NCBI RefSeq assembly: GCF_024758505.1
Contig: NZ_CP077970.1
Location: forward strand, 2,046,001-2,110,000
Origin: Bradyrhizobium arachidis
GTDB lineage: Bacteria > Pseudomonadota > Alphaproteobacteria > Rhizobiales > Xanthobacteraceae
DNA: 64,000 nucleotides
Direction: 5' to 3'
Shown: positions 18,024-27,044 of the stretch, piece by piece
How positions within the stretch are numbered: position 1 is the stretch's first letter
Layout of the letters: each line of letters opens with the position of its first letter
Notes under the pieces: generated by a model
Told to the model about the DNA's origin: nothing
Databases searched by the model: none
The model's input: only the letters and a program-made list of their open reading frames with translations
Program-made: the position numbers and the translations under genes

Positions 18024-19262
18024 ATGTCGCGTATCGTTGTGCTCGGAGCGGGGTTCGCGGGGCTGTGGGCGGCGATCGGGGCTGCACGCAAGCGCGATGA
18101 AGTCGGCGCAGCGGGGCGCGACGTCGAAATTCTCGTCGTCGACCGCAATCCCTATCACAACATCCGCGTCCGCAATTACGAAGTCGATCTCAGCGAAGTC
18201 GCAATCCCGCTCCGTGGGCTGCTCGATCCGGTCGGCGTGACCCATCGAATCGGCGAGGTCGAGACGATTGATCCGGCCAGGCGCCAGGTCTCGCTCGTCG
18301 GCGAAGGTGGCCAGGAGGTGCTGGCCTATGAACGCCTCGTGCTCGCGCTCGGCAGTGAAGTGCCGCGCCCCGATATTCCCGGTTTCGCGGATCACGCCTT
18401 CGACGTCGACACCTATGCGGCAGCGCTCCGGCTCGACAATCATCTCGCCTCGCTCGGCCGCAACGGGCCGGCGCCGGGGCAGAGCAACGTCGTGGTCGTC
18501 GGCGCCGGCTTCACTGGTATCGAGGTGGCGGCCGAGATGCCGGACAAGCTGCGGCGCGCCGGCATCGCCGGCAGCCACCGCATCATCCTGGTCGATCCGA
18601 ACCCGGTGGTTGGGGCGACCATCGGCGACCACGCGCGTCCCGTCATCAAGGAAGCTTTGTCGTCGCTCGAGGTCGAGACGCGCCTCGGCGAACGTGTAAC
18701 GGCGATCGAAGCCGCAGGCGTCAGCCTGAGCTCCGGCGAGTTCATTCCTGCGCAGACCGTGGTGTGGTGTGCCGGCATGCGGGCGAGCCCGCTTGCGGCT
18801 GGCCTGCGGGTCGAGCGCGATCGCTACGGCCGTCTCCTCGTCGATCCCTTCATGCGGGTCGCCGATCTCTCGCACGTCTTCGCCGCCGGCGACGTCGCTT
18901 CCAGCGTGGTCGACGGCCTGCATCCGACGGTGATGTCCTGCCAGTTCGCGCGCCCGATGGGTCGCTTCGCCGGCCACAACGTGGTGGCCGATCTCCTCGG
19001 CCTGCCGATGCTGCCGCTGCGGATCGACTGGTACGTCACCGTGCTCGATCTCGGCGCCTGGGGCGCGCTCTACACCGAAGGATGGGACCGCGAGGTTCGC
19101 ACCAGCGGGCAGGCTGCGAAAGCGACCAAGCAGACCATCAACCACAAGCGCATCTATCCGCCGCTCACAGGCAGCAAGGAAGATTTATTCGCCGCTGCGG
19201 CGCCAACCGTGCAGGCTCCGCCGCCGACCTATGGGGCGGGGCTGGCGCCGCGGAAGCCGTAG
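18024..19262 (+). CDS. NAD(P)/FAD-dependent oxidoreductase, type II NADH dehydrogenase-like
   Basis: This 412-residue flavoprotein has an N-terminal FAD Rossmann motif (VVLGAGFAGLWAA), a second NAD(P)-binding motif (VVVVGAGFTGIEVAAEM) and a late FAD segment (LSHVFAAGDVA). The fold is that of NDH-2 and related disulfide-reductase-like enzymes. The C-terminus lacks an evident membrane amphipathic helix, so quinone reduction is uncertain. It follows the exported SUMF1-fold gene by 57 bp and may be co-transcribed. It is convergent with the ABC binding-protein gene, with a 4-bp gap. Confidence 0.85.
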   Translation: MSRIVVLGAGFAGLWAAIGAARKRDEVGAAGRDVEILVVDRNPYHNIRVRNYEVDLSEVAIPLRGLLDPVGVTHRIGEVETIDPARRQVSLVGEGGQEVLAYERLVLALGSEVPRPDIPGFADHAFDVDTYAAALRLDNHLASLGRNGPAPGQSNVVVVGAGFTGIEVAAEMPDKLRRAGIAGSHRIILVDPNPVVGATIGDHARPVIKEALSSLEVETRLGERVTAIEAAGVSLSSGEFIPAQTVVWCAGMRASPLAAGLRVERDRYGRLLVDPFMRVADLSHVFAAGDVASSVVDGLHPTVMSCQFARPMGRFAGHNVVADLLGLPMLPLRIDWYVTVLDLGAWGALYTEGWDREVRTSGQAAKATKQTINHKRIYPPLTGSKEDLFAAAAPTVQAPPPTYGAGLAPRKP

Positions 19263-19266
19263 CGCC

Positions 19267-20277
19267 TCATTCGATCACCTCGTCGGCGCTGGCCAGCAAC
19301 GTTTGGGGCACGACGACGCCGATTTCCTGTGCCGTCTTCGCGTTGATCGACAGCTTGAAGCTCGTCGGCTGGCGGAAGGGCATCTCGGCCGGATTTTCGC
19401 CGTCCAATATCTGCGCAATCTGATCTCCGGCCTGCCGGAGCGCATCGTGCAGGTCGCGGTAATAGGCCATGAGGCCGCCTGCCACCGCAAGATCGCGAAA
19501 CGGATACATCGCGGGCAGCCGCGTCCCGGCCGCGACGTCGATCAAGGCCTTGCTGTTCGAGAGGTGTTCAGGTTCATCCGACACCAAAAGAAGCTCGGCT
19601 CTTGCCGCTTCGATCTGAGCGACAGTTCGGGAATAGGCGGCGCCATTAAAGATGCTGCCAAGGTCAACATGAGTCAGCGCGAGCTTCAACAACTGCGCCG
19701 CCTCTCGCACCGCCGCAGCTTGAGGCTGCTTCCAGGCGGATGAGGATGCAAGATACACAAGCCGCGACGCATCCGGCCTTGTCTCGCGCAACAGGGATAA
19801 TCGCTTGCCATGGAGGTCGATGCCCGCATCGATGGTGATGCCTGTCACGTTGCTACCGGGGCGCGCCAGACTGGCCGCGATGCCGGTGAGCAGGGGATCG
19901 CCCACGATGGTTACGATCGGGATGGTTCGCGTGGCGCCTTTCATCGCAAGCGTCATCGGATTGGCGGTGGTGAAAATGGCGTCCGGGTTGCTGCTTACGA
20001 CGGTTCTGGCGATATCGGCATACCCATCCAATTGCCCTGCGCCCGAATAGCGCTCGATGACTAGATTCTGCCCCTCAACGAAACCGTGTTTGGCAAGTTG
20101 ATCGTACAGCGTCAGGTAATATGAGCTGGTCTTCAGTTCCTCGATGGTGCGGCCGGGCGCGACGACTGCGATCCGGCGCTGTCGCTTCGACGGCTGGGCC
20201 TTCGCAACCGCGGGCCATGCACCAAGTGCGCCGGCGCTCCAGATGAGAAAGTCCCGCCTTCGCATCGGTTCACCCAT
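19267..20277 (-). CDS. Tat-exported ABC transporter substrate-binding protein (ABC_sub_bind family)
   Basis: This 336-residue protein has a twin-arginine signal (MRRRDFLIWSAGALGAW) and the two-lobed periplasmic-binding fold of the ABC_sub_bind (PF04392) group, with KHGFVEGQNLVIERY, RTIPIVTIVGDPLLTGIAAS, LARPGSNVTGITI and AMYPFRDLAVAGGLMAYY. Such proteins are numerous in bradyrhizobia and often orphaned. No permease or ATPase gene is adjacent here. The ligand is unknown. Confidence 0.88.
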   Translation of the reverse strand: MGEPMRRRDFLIWSAGALGAWPAVAKAQPSKRQRRIAVVAPGRTIEELKTSSYYLTLYDQLAKHGFVEGQNLVIERYSGAGQLDGYADIARTVVSSNPDAIFTTANPMTLAMKGATRTIPIVTIVGDPLLTGIAASLARPGSNVTGITIDAGIDLHGKRLSLLRETRPDASRLVYLASSSAWKQPQAAAVREAAQLLKLALTHVDLGSIFNGAAYSRTVAQIEAARAELLLVSDEPEHLSNSKALIDVAAGTRLPAMYPFRDLAVAGGLMAYYRDLHDALRQAGDQIAQILDGENPAEMPFRQPTSFKLSINAKTAQEIGVVVPQTLLASADEVIE

Positions 20278-20332
20278 CGTTTCGGAACGAGCCTAGCAAA
20301 TACGGTTGAAGCGCGAGAGACCCCAGACATGA

Positions 20333-20361
20333 GAAAGCGCCCGTGGGGGGCGGGCGCTTTC
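20333..20361 (-). terminator. Strong hairpin, likely terminator of the 66-residue gene
   Basis: The 11-bp perfect stem gaaagcgcccg/cgggcgctttc with a 7-base loop lies about 100 bp past the small gene on the minus strand. The U-tract after it is weak, so termination efficiency is uncertain. Confidence 0.6.
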
Positions 20362-20458
20362 TGTAGTCGACTTGGGGTTGGGGTCGTCTACATATCCACG
20401 TGGCAACTTTGGGGGGCTGGTAAAGAGCCGCGTGAATTCGTGAATTCCGTGAGATCTC

Positions 20459-20659
20459 CTAGCGTACCAATGACGCGTCCGAACTCGTGATCGCGACCGG
20501 CTTGCCGGCCTTGATGACGCGGGCAGTCTGGGTCAGGCCTTCGTCCGAACCCGTACGTGCCGTGAAGCCGAGGCCCGCCACTGCGATGCCAGCGATGAGC
20601 GCCACGACCACGATCTTGAGATGGGTCGAGCGATCCGCGCTGTAGATCGAGTGGTTCAT
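20459..20659 (-). CDS. Small single-pass membrane protein of unknown function
   Basis: This 66-residue protein has one hydrophobic helix (HLKIVVVALIAGIAVAGLGF, about residues 13-32) and a short polar C-terminus (ARVIKAGKPVAITSSDASLV). A clear AGGAGG precedes ATG 20659. It is flanked by a terminator-like hairpin downstream and a 290-bp AT-rich region upstream. I recognise no named family. Confidence 0.75.
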   Translation of the reverse strand: MNHSIYSADRSTHLKIVVVALIAGIAVAGLGFTARTGSDEGLTQTARVIKAGKPVAITSSDASLVR

Positions 20660-20951
20660 GGAAGCCTCCTGCCGCCATCTACCCGAAGTAGTCGCCAGCC
20701 CGTTCAGGCAGGTTCATGCTTCCGGTGCCCAACAACTTAGTATTGGGCGGATTCGTTCCCAAGAGGCGATCACAAGGGCGTGATAGAACTTGAAAATTCG
20801 CGATCAGAAAATCGCGATTCTGAATATTTGTTAAGTTAGTTCAACCTATTAGGCCGATCATGCTGCTTCTCTGGGCAATTCGGCAGCCCGACCCCAAAAA
20901 GTCAAAAAGCAGTTGCCTGTGACCAAAAAACACACGGCTTTTTAAGACAAA
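20660..20951. other. AT-rich intergenic region between flhA and the small membrane gene
   Basis: No gene is seen. The stretch from about 20770 to 20945 is noticeably AT-rich, with several A-tracts (aaaaagtcaaaaag, aaaaaacac). It probably holds the promoter of the 66-residue gene and the 3' trailer of flhA. A 6-bp inverted repeat gcccaa/ttgggc lies near 20728-20749. Confidence 0.4.
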
Positions 20952-23087
20952 TCAGATGCTTCCGACGGTTTTCAGACGTGCCCGGGGGTGAATTTCAGCC
21001 TGCGACAGCACGGTGGTTTGGGCGCGGAACCGCTCGACCAGGGAGCGTACGAAGGGACGAATTGCCGCAGAGGTGACCAGCACCGGCGCCTCGCCCTCCC
21101 GGGCGGCGCGCTCGAACGCCTCGCGCACGCCGGTCATGAACTCCGACAGCTTCGAGGGCTGCATCGCGAGGCTGCGCTCCTCGCCCTGGCCGATGATCGA
21201 TTCGGCAAACGCCTGCTCCCACTTCGCCGACAGTGCGATCAGCGGCAAATAGCCGTTGTAGGAGGTGTTCTGCGCGCAGATCTGGCGGGCGAGGCGGGCG
21301 CGGACATGCTCGACCATGGTCGCGGGGTTGCGCGAGAAGGCGAGCGAGTCGGCGATGCCTTCCAAAATGGTCGAGAGGTCGCGGATCGAGATGCGCTCGG
21401 CGAGTAACAGCTGCAGCACGCGCTGGATGCCGGAGATCGTCACCTGCCCAGGGACGATGTCCTTGACCAGTTCGCCCTGCTCCTTCGGCAACTCCTTGAG
21501 GAGCTTCTGCACCTCGCCGTAGGACAGCAGGTCCGACATGTTGGTCTTGAGCAGCTCGGTGAGGTGGGTCGAGAGCACGGTGGCGGCATCGACCACGGTG
21601 TAGCCCTTGAGCGAGGCCTCCTCCTTGAGGCTGGCATCAACCCAGGTCGCCGGCAGACCGAAGGTCGGCTCTGTCGTGTGGATGCCGGGCACCTGAACCT
21701 GGTTGCCGCCGGGGTCCATGACCATGAACTGGTTCGGCCAGATCTTGCCGGTGCCGGCGTCGACCTCCTTGATCTTGATGATGTAGGTGTTGGCCTCGAG
21801 CTGGACGTTGTCGAGGATGCGCACCGCCGGCATGACAAAACCCATCTCGATCGCGAGCGAGCGGCGCAGCGCCTTGATCTGCTCAGTGAGGCGGTCGGTG
21901 CCGTCGGGGCCGTTGACCAGCGGCAAGAGCGCATAGCCGAGCTCGATCTTGAGATCGTCGATCTTGAGCGCGGCCGAGATCGGCTCTTCCGCGGCGGCAG
22001 CGCCCGGTGCACCGGGCATGCCGGCTGCCGGCGCCGCGCTGGCGATTTCGGCGGCCTTGGCGGTGACCTGCTTGTGGTTGCGGGCCGACCAGGCCAGCGC
22101 GCCGGCGCCGGCACCCAGCGCGAGGAAGGGGATGGTCGGAATGCCCGGCAGCACCGCCAGCACAAGCATGACTGCCGACGACATCGCGAGCGCCTGCGGA
22201 TAACCCGAGAACTGCTTCATCAGCGCCTTGTCGGCGGCGCCGGAGACGCCGGCCTTGGAGACCAGAAGGCCCGCGGCAGTCGAGACGATCAGGGCCGGCA
22301 CCTGGGTGACCAGGCCGTCACCGACGGTCAGCAGCGTGTAGCTGCGCCCCGCGTCGGCGAAGGAGAGGCCCTGTTGCGCCACGCCGATGATCATGCCGCC
22401 GACGATGTTGATGAAGACGATGAGGAGACCGGCGATGGCGTCGCCGCGGACGAATTTCGAGGCACCGTCCATGGCGCCGAAGAAGCCGCTCTCGTCCTCC
22501 AGCGCCTTGCGCCGCTCCTTGGCGACCTTCTCGTCGATCAGGCCGGCCGACAGGTCGGCGTCGATCGCCATCTGCTTGCCGGGCATGGCATCGAGGTGGA
22601 AGCGGGCGGCGACTTCGGCGATGCGGCCCGAACCCTTGGTGATGACGACGAAGTTGACGATGACCAGGATGGCAAAGACGATGATGCCGATGACGAAATT
22701 GCCGCCCATCACGAAGTTGCCGAAGGCTTCGATGACGTGACCGGCGGCCGCCGTGCCCTCGTGTCCGTGCGACAGGATCAGGCGGGTGGAGGCCATGTTG
22801 AGCGACAGCCTGAGCATCGTCGAGATGAGCAGGATGGTCGGGAAGGCGGAGAATTCCAGCGGCGCCTGGATGAACAGCGAGGTCATCAGAATCAGGATCG
22901 AGAGCGTGATCGAGATCGCCAGGAACAGGTCGAGCACGATCGAGGGCAGCGGCAGGATCAGCACCACCAGGATGGTGAGGATGCCGAGCGCCAGCGCGAT
23001 GTCGCCGCGCTTGAGGATGTTGCCGATCTCGGTGAGGGAGGGGATGCCGGGTTTGGAGGGGCCGACCCCCGCGGTGACGTCGACCAT
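20952..23087 (-). CDS. flhA: Flagellar biosynthesis protein FlhA
   Basis: This 711-residue protein has the FlhA/FHIPEP layout: about eight N-terminal membrane helices (for example IALALGILTILVVLILPLPS), the conserved cytoplasmic loop PGKQMAIDADLSAGLIDEKV, and a large soluble C-terminal export-gate domain from about residue 350. It forms the nonameric export gate of the flagellar type III system. ATG 23087 is chosen over 23189 because the N-terminus then matches FlhA and a GGGGGGAAG site precedes it. A CtrA-type box lies 170 bp upstream. Confidence 0.95.
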   Translation of the reverse strand: MVDVTAGVGPSKPGIPSLTEIGNILKRGDIALALGILTILVVLILPLPSIVLDLFLAISITLSILILMTSLFIQAPLEFSAFPTILLISTMLRLSLNMASTRLILSHGHEGTAAAGHVIEAFGNFVMGGNFVIGIIVFAILVIVNFVVITKGSGRIAEVAARFHLDAMPGKQMAIDADLSAGLIDEKVAKERRKALEDESGFFGAMDGASKFVRGDAIAGLLIVFINIVGGMIIGVAQQGLSFADAGRSYTLLTVGDGLVTQVPALIVSTAAGLLVSKAGVSGAADKALMKQFSGYPQALAMSSAVMLVLAVLPGIPTIPFLALGAGAGALAWSARNHKQVTAKAAEIASAAPAAGMPGAPGAAAAEEPISAALKIDDLKIELGYALLPLVNGPDGTDRLTEQIKALRRSLAIEMGFVMPAVRILDNVQLEANTYIIKIKEVDAGTGKIWPNQFMVMDPGGNQVQVPGIHTTEPTFGLPATWVDASLKEEASLKGYTVVDAATVLSTHLTELLKTNMSDLLSYGEVQKLLKELPKEQGELVKDIVPGQVTISGIQRVLQLLLAERISIRDLSTILEGIADSLAFSRNPATMVEHVRARLARQICAQNTSYNGYLPLIALSAKWEQAFAESIIGQGEERSLAMQPSKLSEFMTGVREAFERAAREGEAPVLVTSAAIRPFVRSLVERFRAQTTVLSQAEIHPRARLKTVGSI

Positions 23088-23253
23088 GGTTGCTGCTTCC
23101 CCCCGCGTATTCCGCCCACGCGCGCCAAACGTCTGCGCGGCGGCCGATGGGCCGCCGTTCCGAAAGTGAGGCACCGCACTGGCGTCCACGGGGGTTCTCC
23201 CGTTCTACGCGGCCGACGACACTCGACTTCACCCGGCAATTTTTGCCCGGTGT

Positions 23254-23272
23254 ATGGTTAGCAAAGGGTTAA
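23254..23272 (-). promoter_or_regulatory. Full CtrA-binding box upstream of flhA
   Basis: The minus strand reads TTAA, seven bases, then CTAACCAT: one mismatch from TTAA-N7-TTAACCAT. It lies 167-185 bp upstream of the flhA ATG. This is the best CtrA site I found in the window. Confidence 0.7.
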
Positions 23273-23319
23273 CGGGGGGTGTTTGAAGGGGGTGAATCGG
23301 CGACTTGGCCGCACCCCAA

Positions 23320-23425
23320 CGTCATTCCGGGGCGATGCAACGGGACCGCGCGAGCGCGGCCCGGGGCATCGAACCCGGAATCTCGAGATTCCGGGTCTGG
23401 TCCTTCGGACCATCCCGGAATGACG
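23320..23425. repeat. Long interspersed palindromic repeat (gtcattccgggg family), copy 2
   Basis: cgtcattccggggc at the left is inverted as tcccggaatgacg at the right. Nested palindromes include gcgcgagcgcg and the centre gaacccggaatctcgagattccgggt. It separates flhA from the end of the copper operon. Confidence 0.8.
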
Positions 23426-23448
23426 GTGGTCGTAGCGAGAGGATCGGC

Positions 23449-23760
23449 CTACTTCGCCTTCTGAATCCTCGTCACAGTATACCCCGACGCCGCCTCCTCG
23501 GCCTCGAACGTGACCTTGTCGCCGACCTTCACCTGCTTGAGCATTGCGGGATCCTTGACGCGGTAGACCATGGTCATGGGCTCGTCCATGCCGAGGCTCT
23601 TGGCGGGACCGTGCCTGAGCGTGAGCTTGCCGGCGCTCTCGTCGATCTTCTTGACCTCGCCGCTGATCGTGTCCTGCGCGGCGACGGCGCTTTCGGTCAA
23701 GCCCAGGGAAAAGTTGAACGTGAGCGCGAGCACCGCGACGATGCGAATCATGTTGTTCAT
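23449..23760 (-). CDS. Periplasmic CusF-like copper-binding protein
   Basis: This 103-residue protein has a signal peptide (IRIVAVLALTFNFSLGLTES) and a CusF-type OB fold: ISGEVKKIDESAGKLTLRHG, then GMDEPMTMVYRV. The His and two Met (M-T-M) of the CusF Cu(I) site are present; the Trp that caps the site in E. coli CusF is apparently replaced by Met. It would bind Cu(I) or Ag(I) in the periplasm and hand it to an efflux or oxidase partner. GGAGAG precedes the start. It is the last gene of the copper operon. Confidence 0.85.
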   Translation of the reverse strand: MNNMIRIVAVLALTFNFSLGLTESAVAAQDTISGEVKKIDESAGKLTLRHGPAKSLGMDEPMTMVYRVKDPAMLKQVKVGDKVTFEAEEAASGYTVTRIQKAK

Positions 23761-23771
23761 GGGTCTCTCCT

Positions 23772-24233
23772 TCATTTCACGGTGACGCGGCCGACCATGC
23801 CGTAGTCGCGATGGTCGGGGATCAGGCAGGAAAACTCGAACGTGCCGGTCTTGGTGAATTTCCAGACGATCTCGGCGCTCTTGCTCGGCGCGAGCCGCAC
23901 GCCGTTCGGTTCGTCGTGCTCCATGTGCGGGTGCCTCTTCATCACCTCGGCGTGCTTCAAGTTTTCCTTCGTCGTGGCAAGCAGGAATTCGTGGTCTTCC
24001 CTGCCGACGTTGCGCACGATGAAGCGGATCTGCTCGCCGCGTTTCACCTCGATCTTCGACGGTTCGTAAGTCATCTCGCTCATCGCGATCTCGACAGTGC
24101 GCGCCGGCTTTTTGGGATCGCCGGGCTCGCCGGCCGAATAGGATTGATGGTTGTGACTCTCGTGCGCGCATGCGGGCGTGGCGAGGACCACAAGCGCGCG
24201 CAGCGCGAGCGTGAGGGTGGTGAACGTCTTCAT
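23772..24233 (-). CDS. Exported cupredoxin-domain protein
   Basis: This 153-residue protein has a signal peptide, a short His-rich stretch (HESHNHQSYS) after it, and a plastocyanin-like fold. The type 1 copper ligands are visible: His in GREDHEFLL, then Cys, His and Met in FSCLIPDHRDYGM. It is a likely periplasmic copper carrier or electron shuttle for the multicopper oxidase encoded next to it. The KRHPHMEHDEPNG loop adds further potential ligands. Confidence 0.88.
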   Translation of the reverse strand: MKTFTTLTLALRALVVLATPACAHESHNHQSYSAGEPGDPKKPARTVEIAMSEMTYEPSKIEVKRGEQIRFIVRNVGREDHEFLLATTKENLKHAEVMKRHPHMEHDEPNGVRLAPSKSAEIVWKFTKTGTFEFSCLIPDHRDYGMVGRVTVK

Positions 24234-24266
24234 CTTCTTCTCCGGTTGGGGGATCGAAACACTGGG

Positions 24267-25589
24267 TTACATCTTCATCTTCTTCATCGGCGCCTTCGCC
24301 GGCTCCGCCGCGGGCGCATCGATCTCGTAGGCAACGGTGCCCTTCGGGAATTGGTAGGGGCCGGGATCGCGATAATCGTCACGCGCGAGCCCCTCGCGGA
24401 TCTTCATCACCGTGAACATGCCGCCCATCTCGATCGGACCGAACTGCCCGTCGCCCGTCATCATGGGCAGCGTGTTGTCGGGCGCGGGCATCTCCATGGT
24501 GCCCATCGCCATGCCCTTCTCGCCCATCACCATCGCGTCGGGCGCGAGCTTGCCGACCGCCTTCGCGAGATCCTTGCGCGACACGCCGATGAGATTGCGC
24601 ATGTCGTGGCCCATCGCGTTCATGGTGTGATGCGATTTGTGGCAGTGGAACGCCCAGTCGCCGGGATTGTCGGCGAGAACGTCGAACACGCGCACTGCGC
24701 CGACCGGCACGTCGGTGGTCGTCTCCGGATATTGCGCGCTCTCCGGGATCCAGCCGCCATCAGTGCAGGTCACTGCAAAGGCGTGACCGTGCAGATGGAT
24801 CGGATGGTTGGTCATGCTGAGATTGCCGATGCGCACGCGCACTTTGTCGCCGAGCCGCACCGGCAGGGGATCGATGCCGGGGAACACCCGCGCGTTCCAG
24901 GCCCACATGTTGAAGTCGGTCATCTCATTGACCTTCGGCAAATAAGTGCCGGGATCGACGCGATAGGTGCTCATCACGAAGACAAAGTCGCGATCGACCG
25001 CGCGAAAACCCGGGTCGCGCGGGTGCACGACGACCATGCCCATCATGCCCATCGCCATCTGCACCATCTCGTCGGAATGCGGGTGGTACATGAAGGTCCC
25101 GCTCTTCTTCATCTCGAACTCGTAGACGAAGGTCTTTCCGGGCTGGATGTGCGGCTGCGTCAGTCCGCCGACGCCGTCCATGCCGCTCGGAATGATCATG
25201 CCGTGCCAATGCACCGTGGTGTATTCGGGCAGTTTGTTGGTGACGAAGACGCGGACCTTGTCGCCTTCGACGGCTTCAATGGTCGGCCCAGGCGACTGGC
25301 CGTTGTAGCCCCAGAGATTGACCTTCATGCCTTCCGCGAATTCGCGCACCACGGGCTCGGCGACGAGATGGAATTCCTTCCAGTCGCCGTTCATGCGGAA
25401 GGGCAGGCTCCAGCCGTTGAGCGTGACCACGGGGCGATAATCCGGCCCGCTCGCCGGCTGCAGCGGCGGCTGCATCGTGACCTTGTCCATATGTGCGGCT
25501 TCCGGAATGGATGCGGCCTGGGCGCGGCCGCTGATTGCGCTTGCACCTGCAAAGGCCGCGCTTCCCAAAAATCCTCGGCGAGAAAACAT
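24267..25589 (-). CDS. Multicopper oxidase (CopA-type), Tat-exported
   Basis: This 440-residue protein has a twin-arginine signal (FSRRGFLGSAAFAGASA) and three cupredoxin domains with the multicopper oxidase motifs TVHWHGM, MYHPHSDE, NHPIHLHGH and FHCHKSHHTMNAMGH. These supply the type 1, 2 and 3 copper sites. Its Met-rich stretches (AMGMMGMVV and the C-terminal KKMKM) resemble Cu(I)-oxidising CopA/CueO enzymes. It probably oxidises toxic Cu(I) to Cu(II) in the periplasm. The TolC-type gene is just upstream and the cupredoxin gene just downstream. Confidence 0.93.
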   Translation of the reverse strand: MFSRRGFLGSAAFAGASAISGRAQAASIPEAAHMDKVTMQPPLQPASGPDYRPVVTLNGWSLPFRMNGDWKEFHLVAEPVVREFAEGMKVNLWGYNGQSPGPTIEAVEGDKVRVFVTNKLPEYTTVHWHGMIIPSGMDGVGGLTQPHIQPGKTFVYEFEMKKSGTFMYHPHSDEMVQMAMGMMGMVVVHPRDPGFRAVDRDFVFVMSTYRVDPGTYLPKVNEMTDFNMWAWNARVFPGIDPLPVRLGDKVRVRIGNLSMTNHPIHLHGHAFAVTCTDGGWIPESAQYPETTTDVPVGAVRVFDVLADNPGDWAFHCHKSHHTMNAMGHDMRNLIGVSRKDLAKAVGKLAPDAMVMGEKGMAMGTMEMPAPDNTLPMMTGDGQFGPIEMGGMFTVMKIREGLARDDYRDPGPYQFPKGTVAYEIDAPAAEPAKAPMKKMKM

Positions 25590-25601
25590 GTCTGCCTCCG
25601 T

Positions 25602-27035
25602 TCAGTGGCCGCCGGCAGGGGCTGCCGCGGCGGTGGTTGTGGCGTTGTCGGCTGTTGCGGCAGGCGAGCCGCCGCCATTCACGGCCGTCTGAAGCTCGGA
25701 CTGCGCCAGCCAGAATTTTTGCTTGGCGTCGATGGCGCCGCGCAGCGAGGCGAGACGCTGCCGGGCTTCGGTGAGCAGCGCAAAAATGTCCACCTGCATG
25801 CTGGAGAAGCGGAGCTGCATCTCCTCGGTGATGATCTTGCGCAAGGGCAGGATCTCGCGCTGGTAGTGGCTCGCGATGTCCCAGGTCGATCGGTAGACCC
25901 GATAAGCATCCCGCGCCTCCGAGCGCACATTGACTGCACGCTCGGTCAGGCGGTTGAAGGCGAGGTTGTAGGTCTCGACCGACTGGCGGACGCGTACCTC
26001 GCCGCCGTCGAAGATCGGGATCTGGAACTGGACGTCGAATCCGCGTTCGCGGAACGGCGTGCTATCGGGATCCCTCGTGCGGCGGTCGATGCCGGCGAGA
26101 TCGAGCAAGGTCACGAAGCGTGTCGCCTCGGTCAGGTTTTGCGCCTTTGCGAGCGCCGTCAGCTCGAGCCGCGCGATCTGCAGATCGATGCGATGCGCGA
26201 CCGCGTCGACCTCGATCGAGGGCAGTGACAACGGCCGTCGCGGCAGCGCCGGCAATTGGTTGGCAAGACGGAAGTCGAGCCCGCCGTCCCAAAGCCCCAT
26301 CAGACGCGCAAGCCGCTCGCGCGCGCTCGTCGCCGCCTGCCGCGCCGTCGCGAGATCGGCGGTGGTCTCGGCATAGAAGACCTGCTCGCGAGCCTGATCG
26401 AGCTTGTTGATCGATCCGGTCTCGCCGAGCTTGACCGCAAGCTGTGCCGTCGACTCGGCGGTCGATTTCGCATCGGTAAGCAGCACCACCATCTCGTTGG
26501 CGCCGACCGCACGGAAGTAGCTGCGCCGTACATCGGCGGCGAGCCGCAGCGTCGCCAGTGCCGCGCGCAACTGCGCTTGCCGGAAACGGTCACGCGCGAT
26601 GTCGGAGCGGAACGGCAGCGTCGCCAACGCTAGGATGTCGCCCACGACCTGCCGCTCGATCTCGCTCGCGCCATTGCCAGCGATCCGCGAGACCGAGAAC
26701 ACCGGGTTGGGCGGCAGGCTGTCAGCGACGAGATCGGTTTCGGCCAGCGCGAGCTCGTTATAAGCCGCCTGCAGGCCCTTGTTGTTGAGAAGCGCGATCT
26801 GAACTGCGGCATCGGCGCTCAGCGTTCGCGCTAGCAGGCGGCGAACGTTGTCATTGACGGTTTCGGCGCCCTCAGCCGAACGGACGAAAGCGACGTCCTT
26901 CTTGATGGCCTGCGCGGTCAGCTCGGACACCGCCGTCATGCCGGCATCCGGCGAGAACGCGGCGCAGCCGGAGAGACCGAGCGCTGCGAGGACGAGCAGG
27001 CATCGCGTGAGCGTGTGGACCATCTTGTCGCTCAT
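25602..27035 (-). CDS. TolC/CusC-family outer-membrane efflux lipoprotein
   Basis: This 477-residue protein has a lipoprotein signal (LVLAALGLSGCAAF) and two repeated OEP coiled-coil/strand regions typical of outer-membrane channels of tripartite pumps. A short Ala/Thr-rich tail ends in GGH. It would form the outer-membrane duct for metal or drug efflux, yet no RND pump or membrane-fusion gene lies in this window. AGGAGCG precedes ATG 27035. It is 12 bp from the multicopper oxidase gene. Confidence 0.9.
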   Translation of the reverse strand: MSDKMVHTLTRCLLVLAALGLSGCAAFSPDAGMTAVSELTAQAIKKDVAFVRSAEGAETVNDNVRRLLARTLSADAAVQIALLNNKGLQAAYNELALAETDLVADSLPPNPVFSVSRIAGNGASEIERQVVGDILALATLPFRSDIARDRFRQAQLRAALATLRLAADVRRSYFRAVGANEMVVLLTDAKSTAESTAQLAVKLGETGSINKLDQAREQVFYAETTADLATARQAATSARERLARLMGLWDGGLDFRLANQLPALPRRPLSLPSIEVDAVAHRIDLQIARLELTALAKAQNLTEATRFVTLLDLAGIDRRTRDPDSTPFRERGFDVQFQIPIFDGGEVRVRQSVETYNLAFNRLTERAVNVRSEARDAYRVYRSTWDIASHYQREILPLRKIITEEMQLRFSSMQVDIFALLTEARQRLASLRGAIDAKQKFWLAQSELQTAVNGGGSPAATADNATTTAAAAPAGGH

Positions 27036-27044
27036 GGCGCGCTC

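Noticed and set aside
16899..19145. About 750-residue minus-strand frame over the SUMF1-fold and NDH-like genes
   Set aside because: It spans two well-supported plus-strand genes and their spacer, and has antisense-type composition.
21564..23261. Long open frame on the plus strand opposite flhA
   Set aside because: It is a GC-rich antisense shadow with low-complexity Arg/Asp/Gly composition and no domain, while flhA on the other strand is unmistakable.
23811..26228. About 800-residue open frame opposite the copper genes
   Set aside because: Composition is His/Arg/Asp-rich without family motifs; the minus strand encodes recognisable cupredoxin, multicopper oxidase and TolC proteins.
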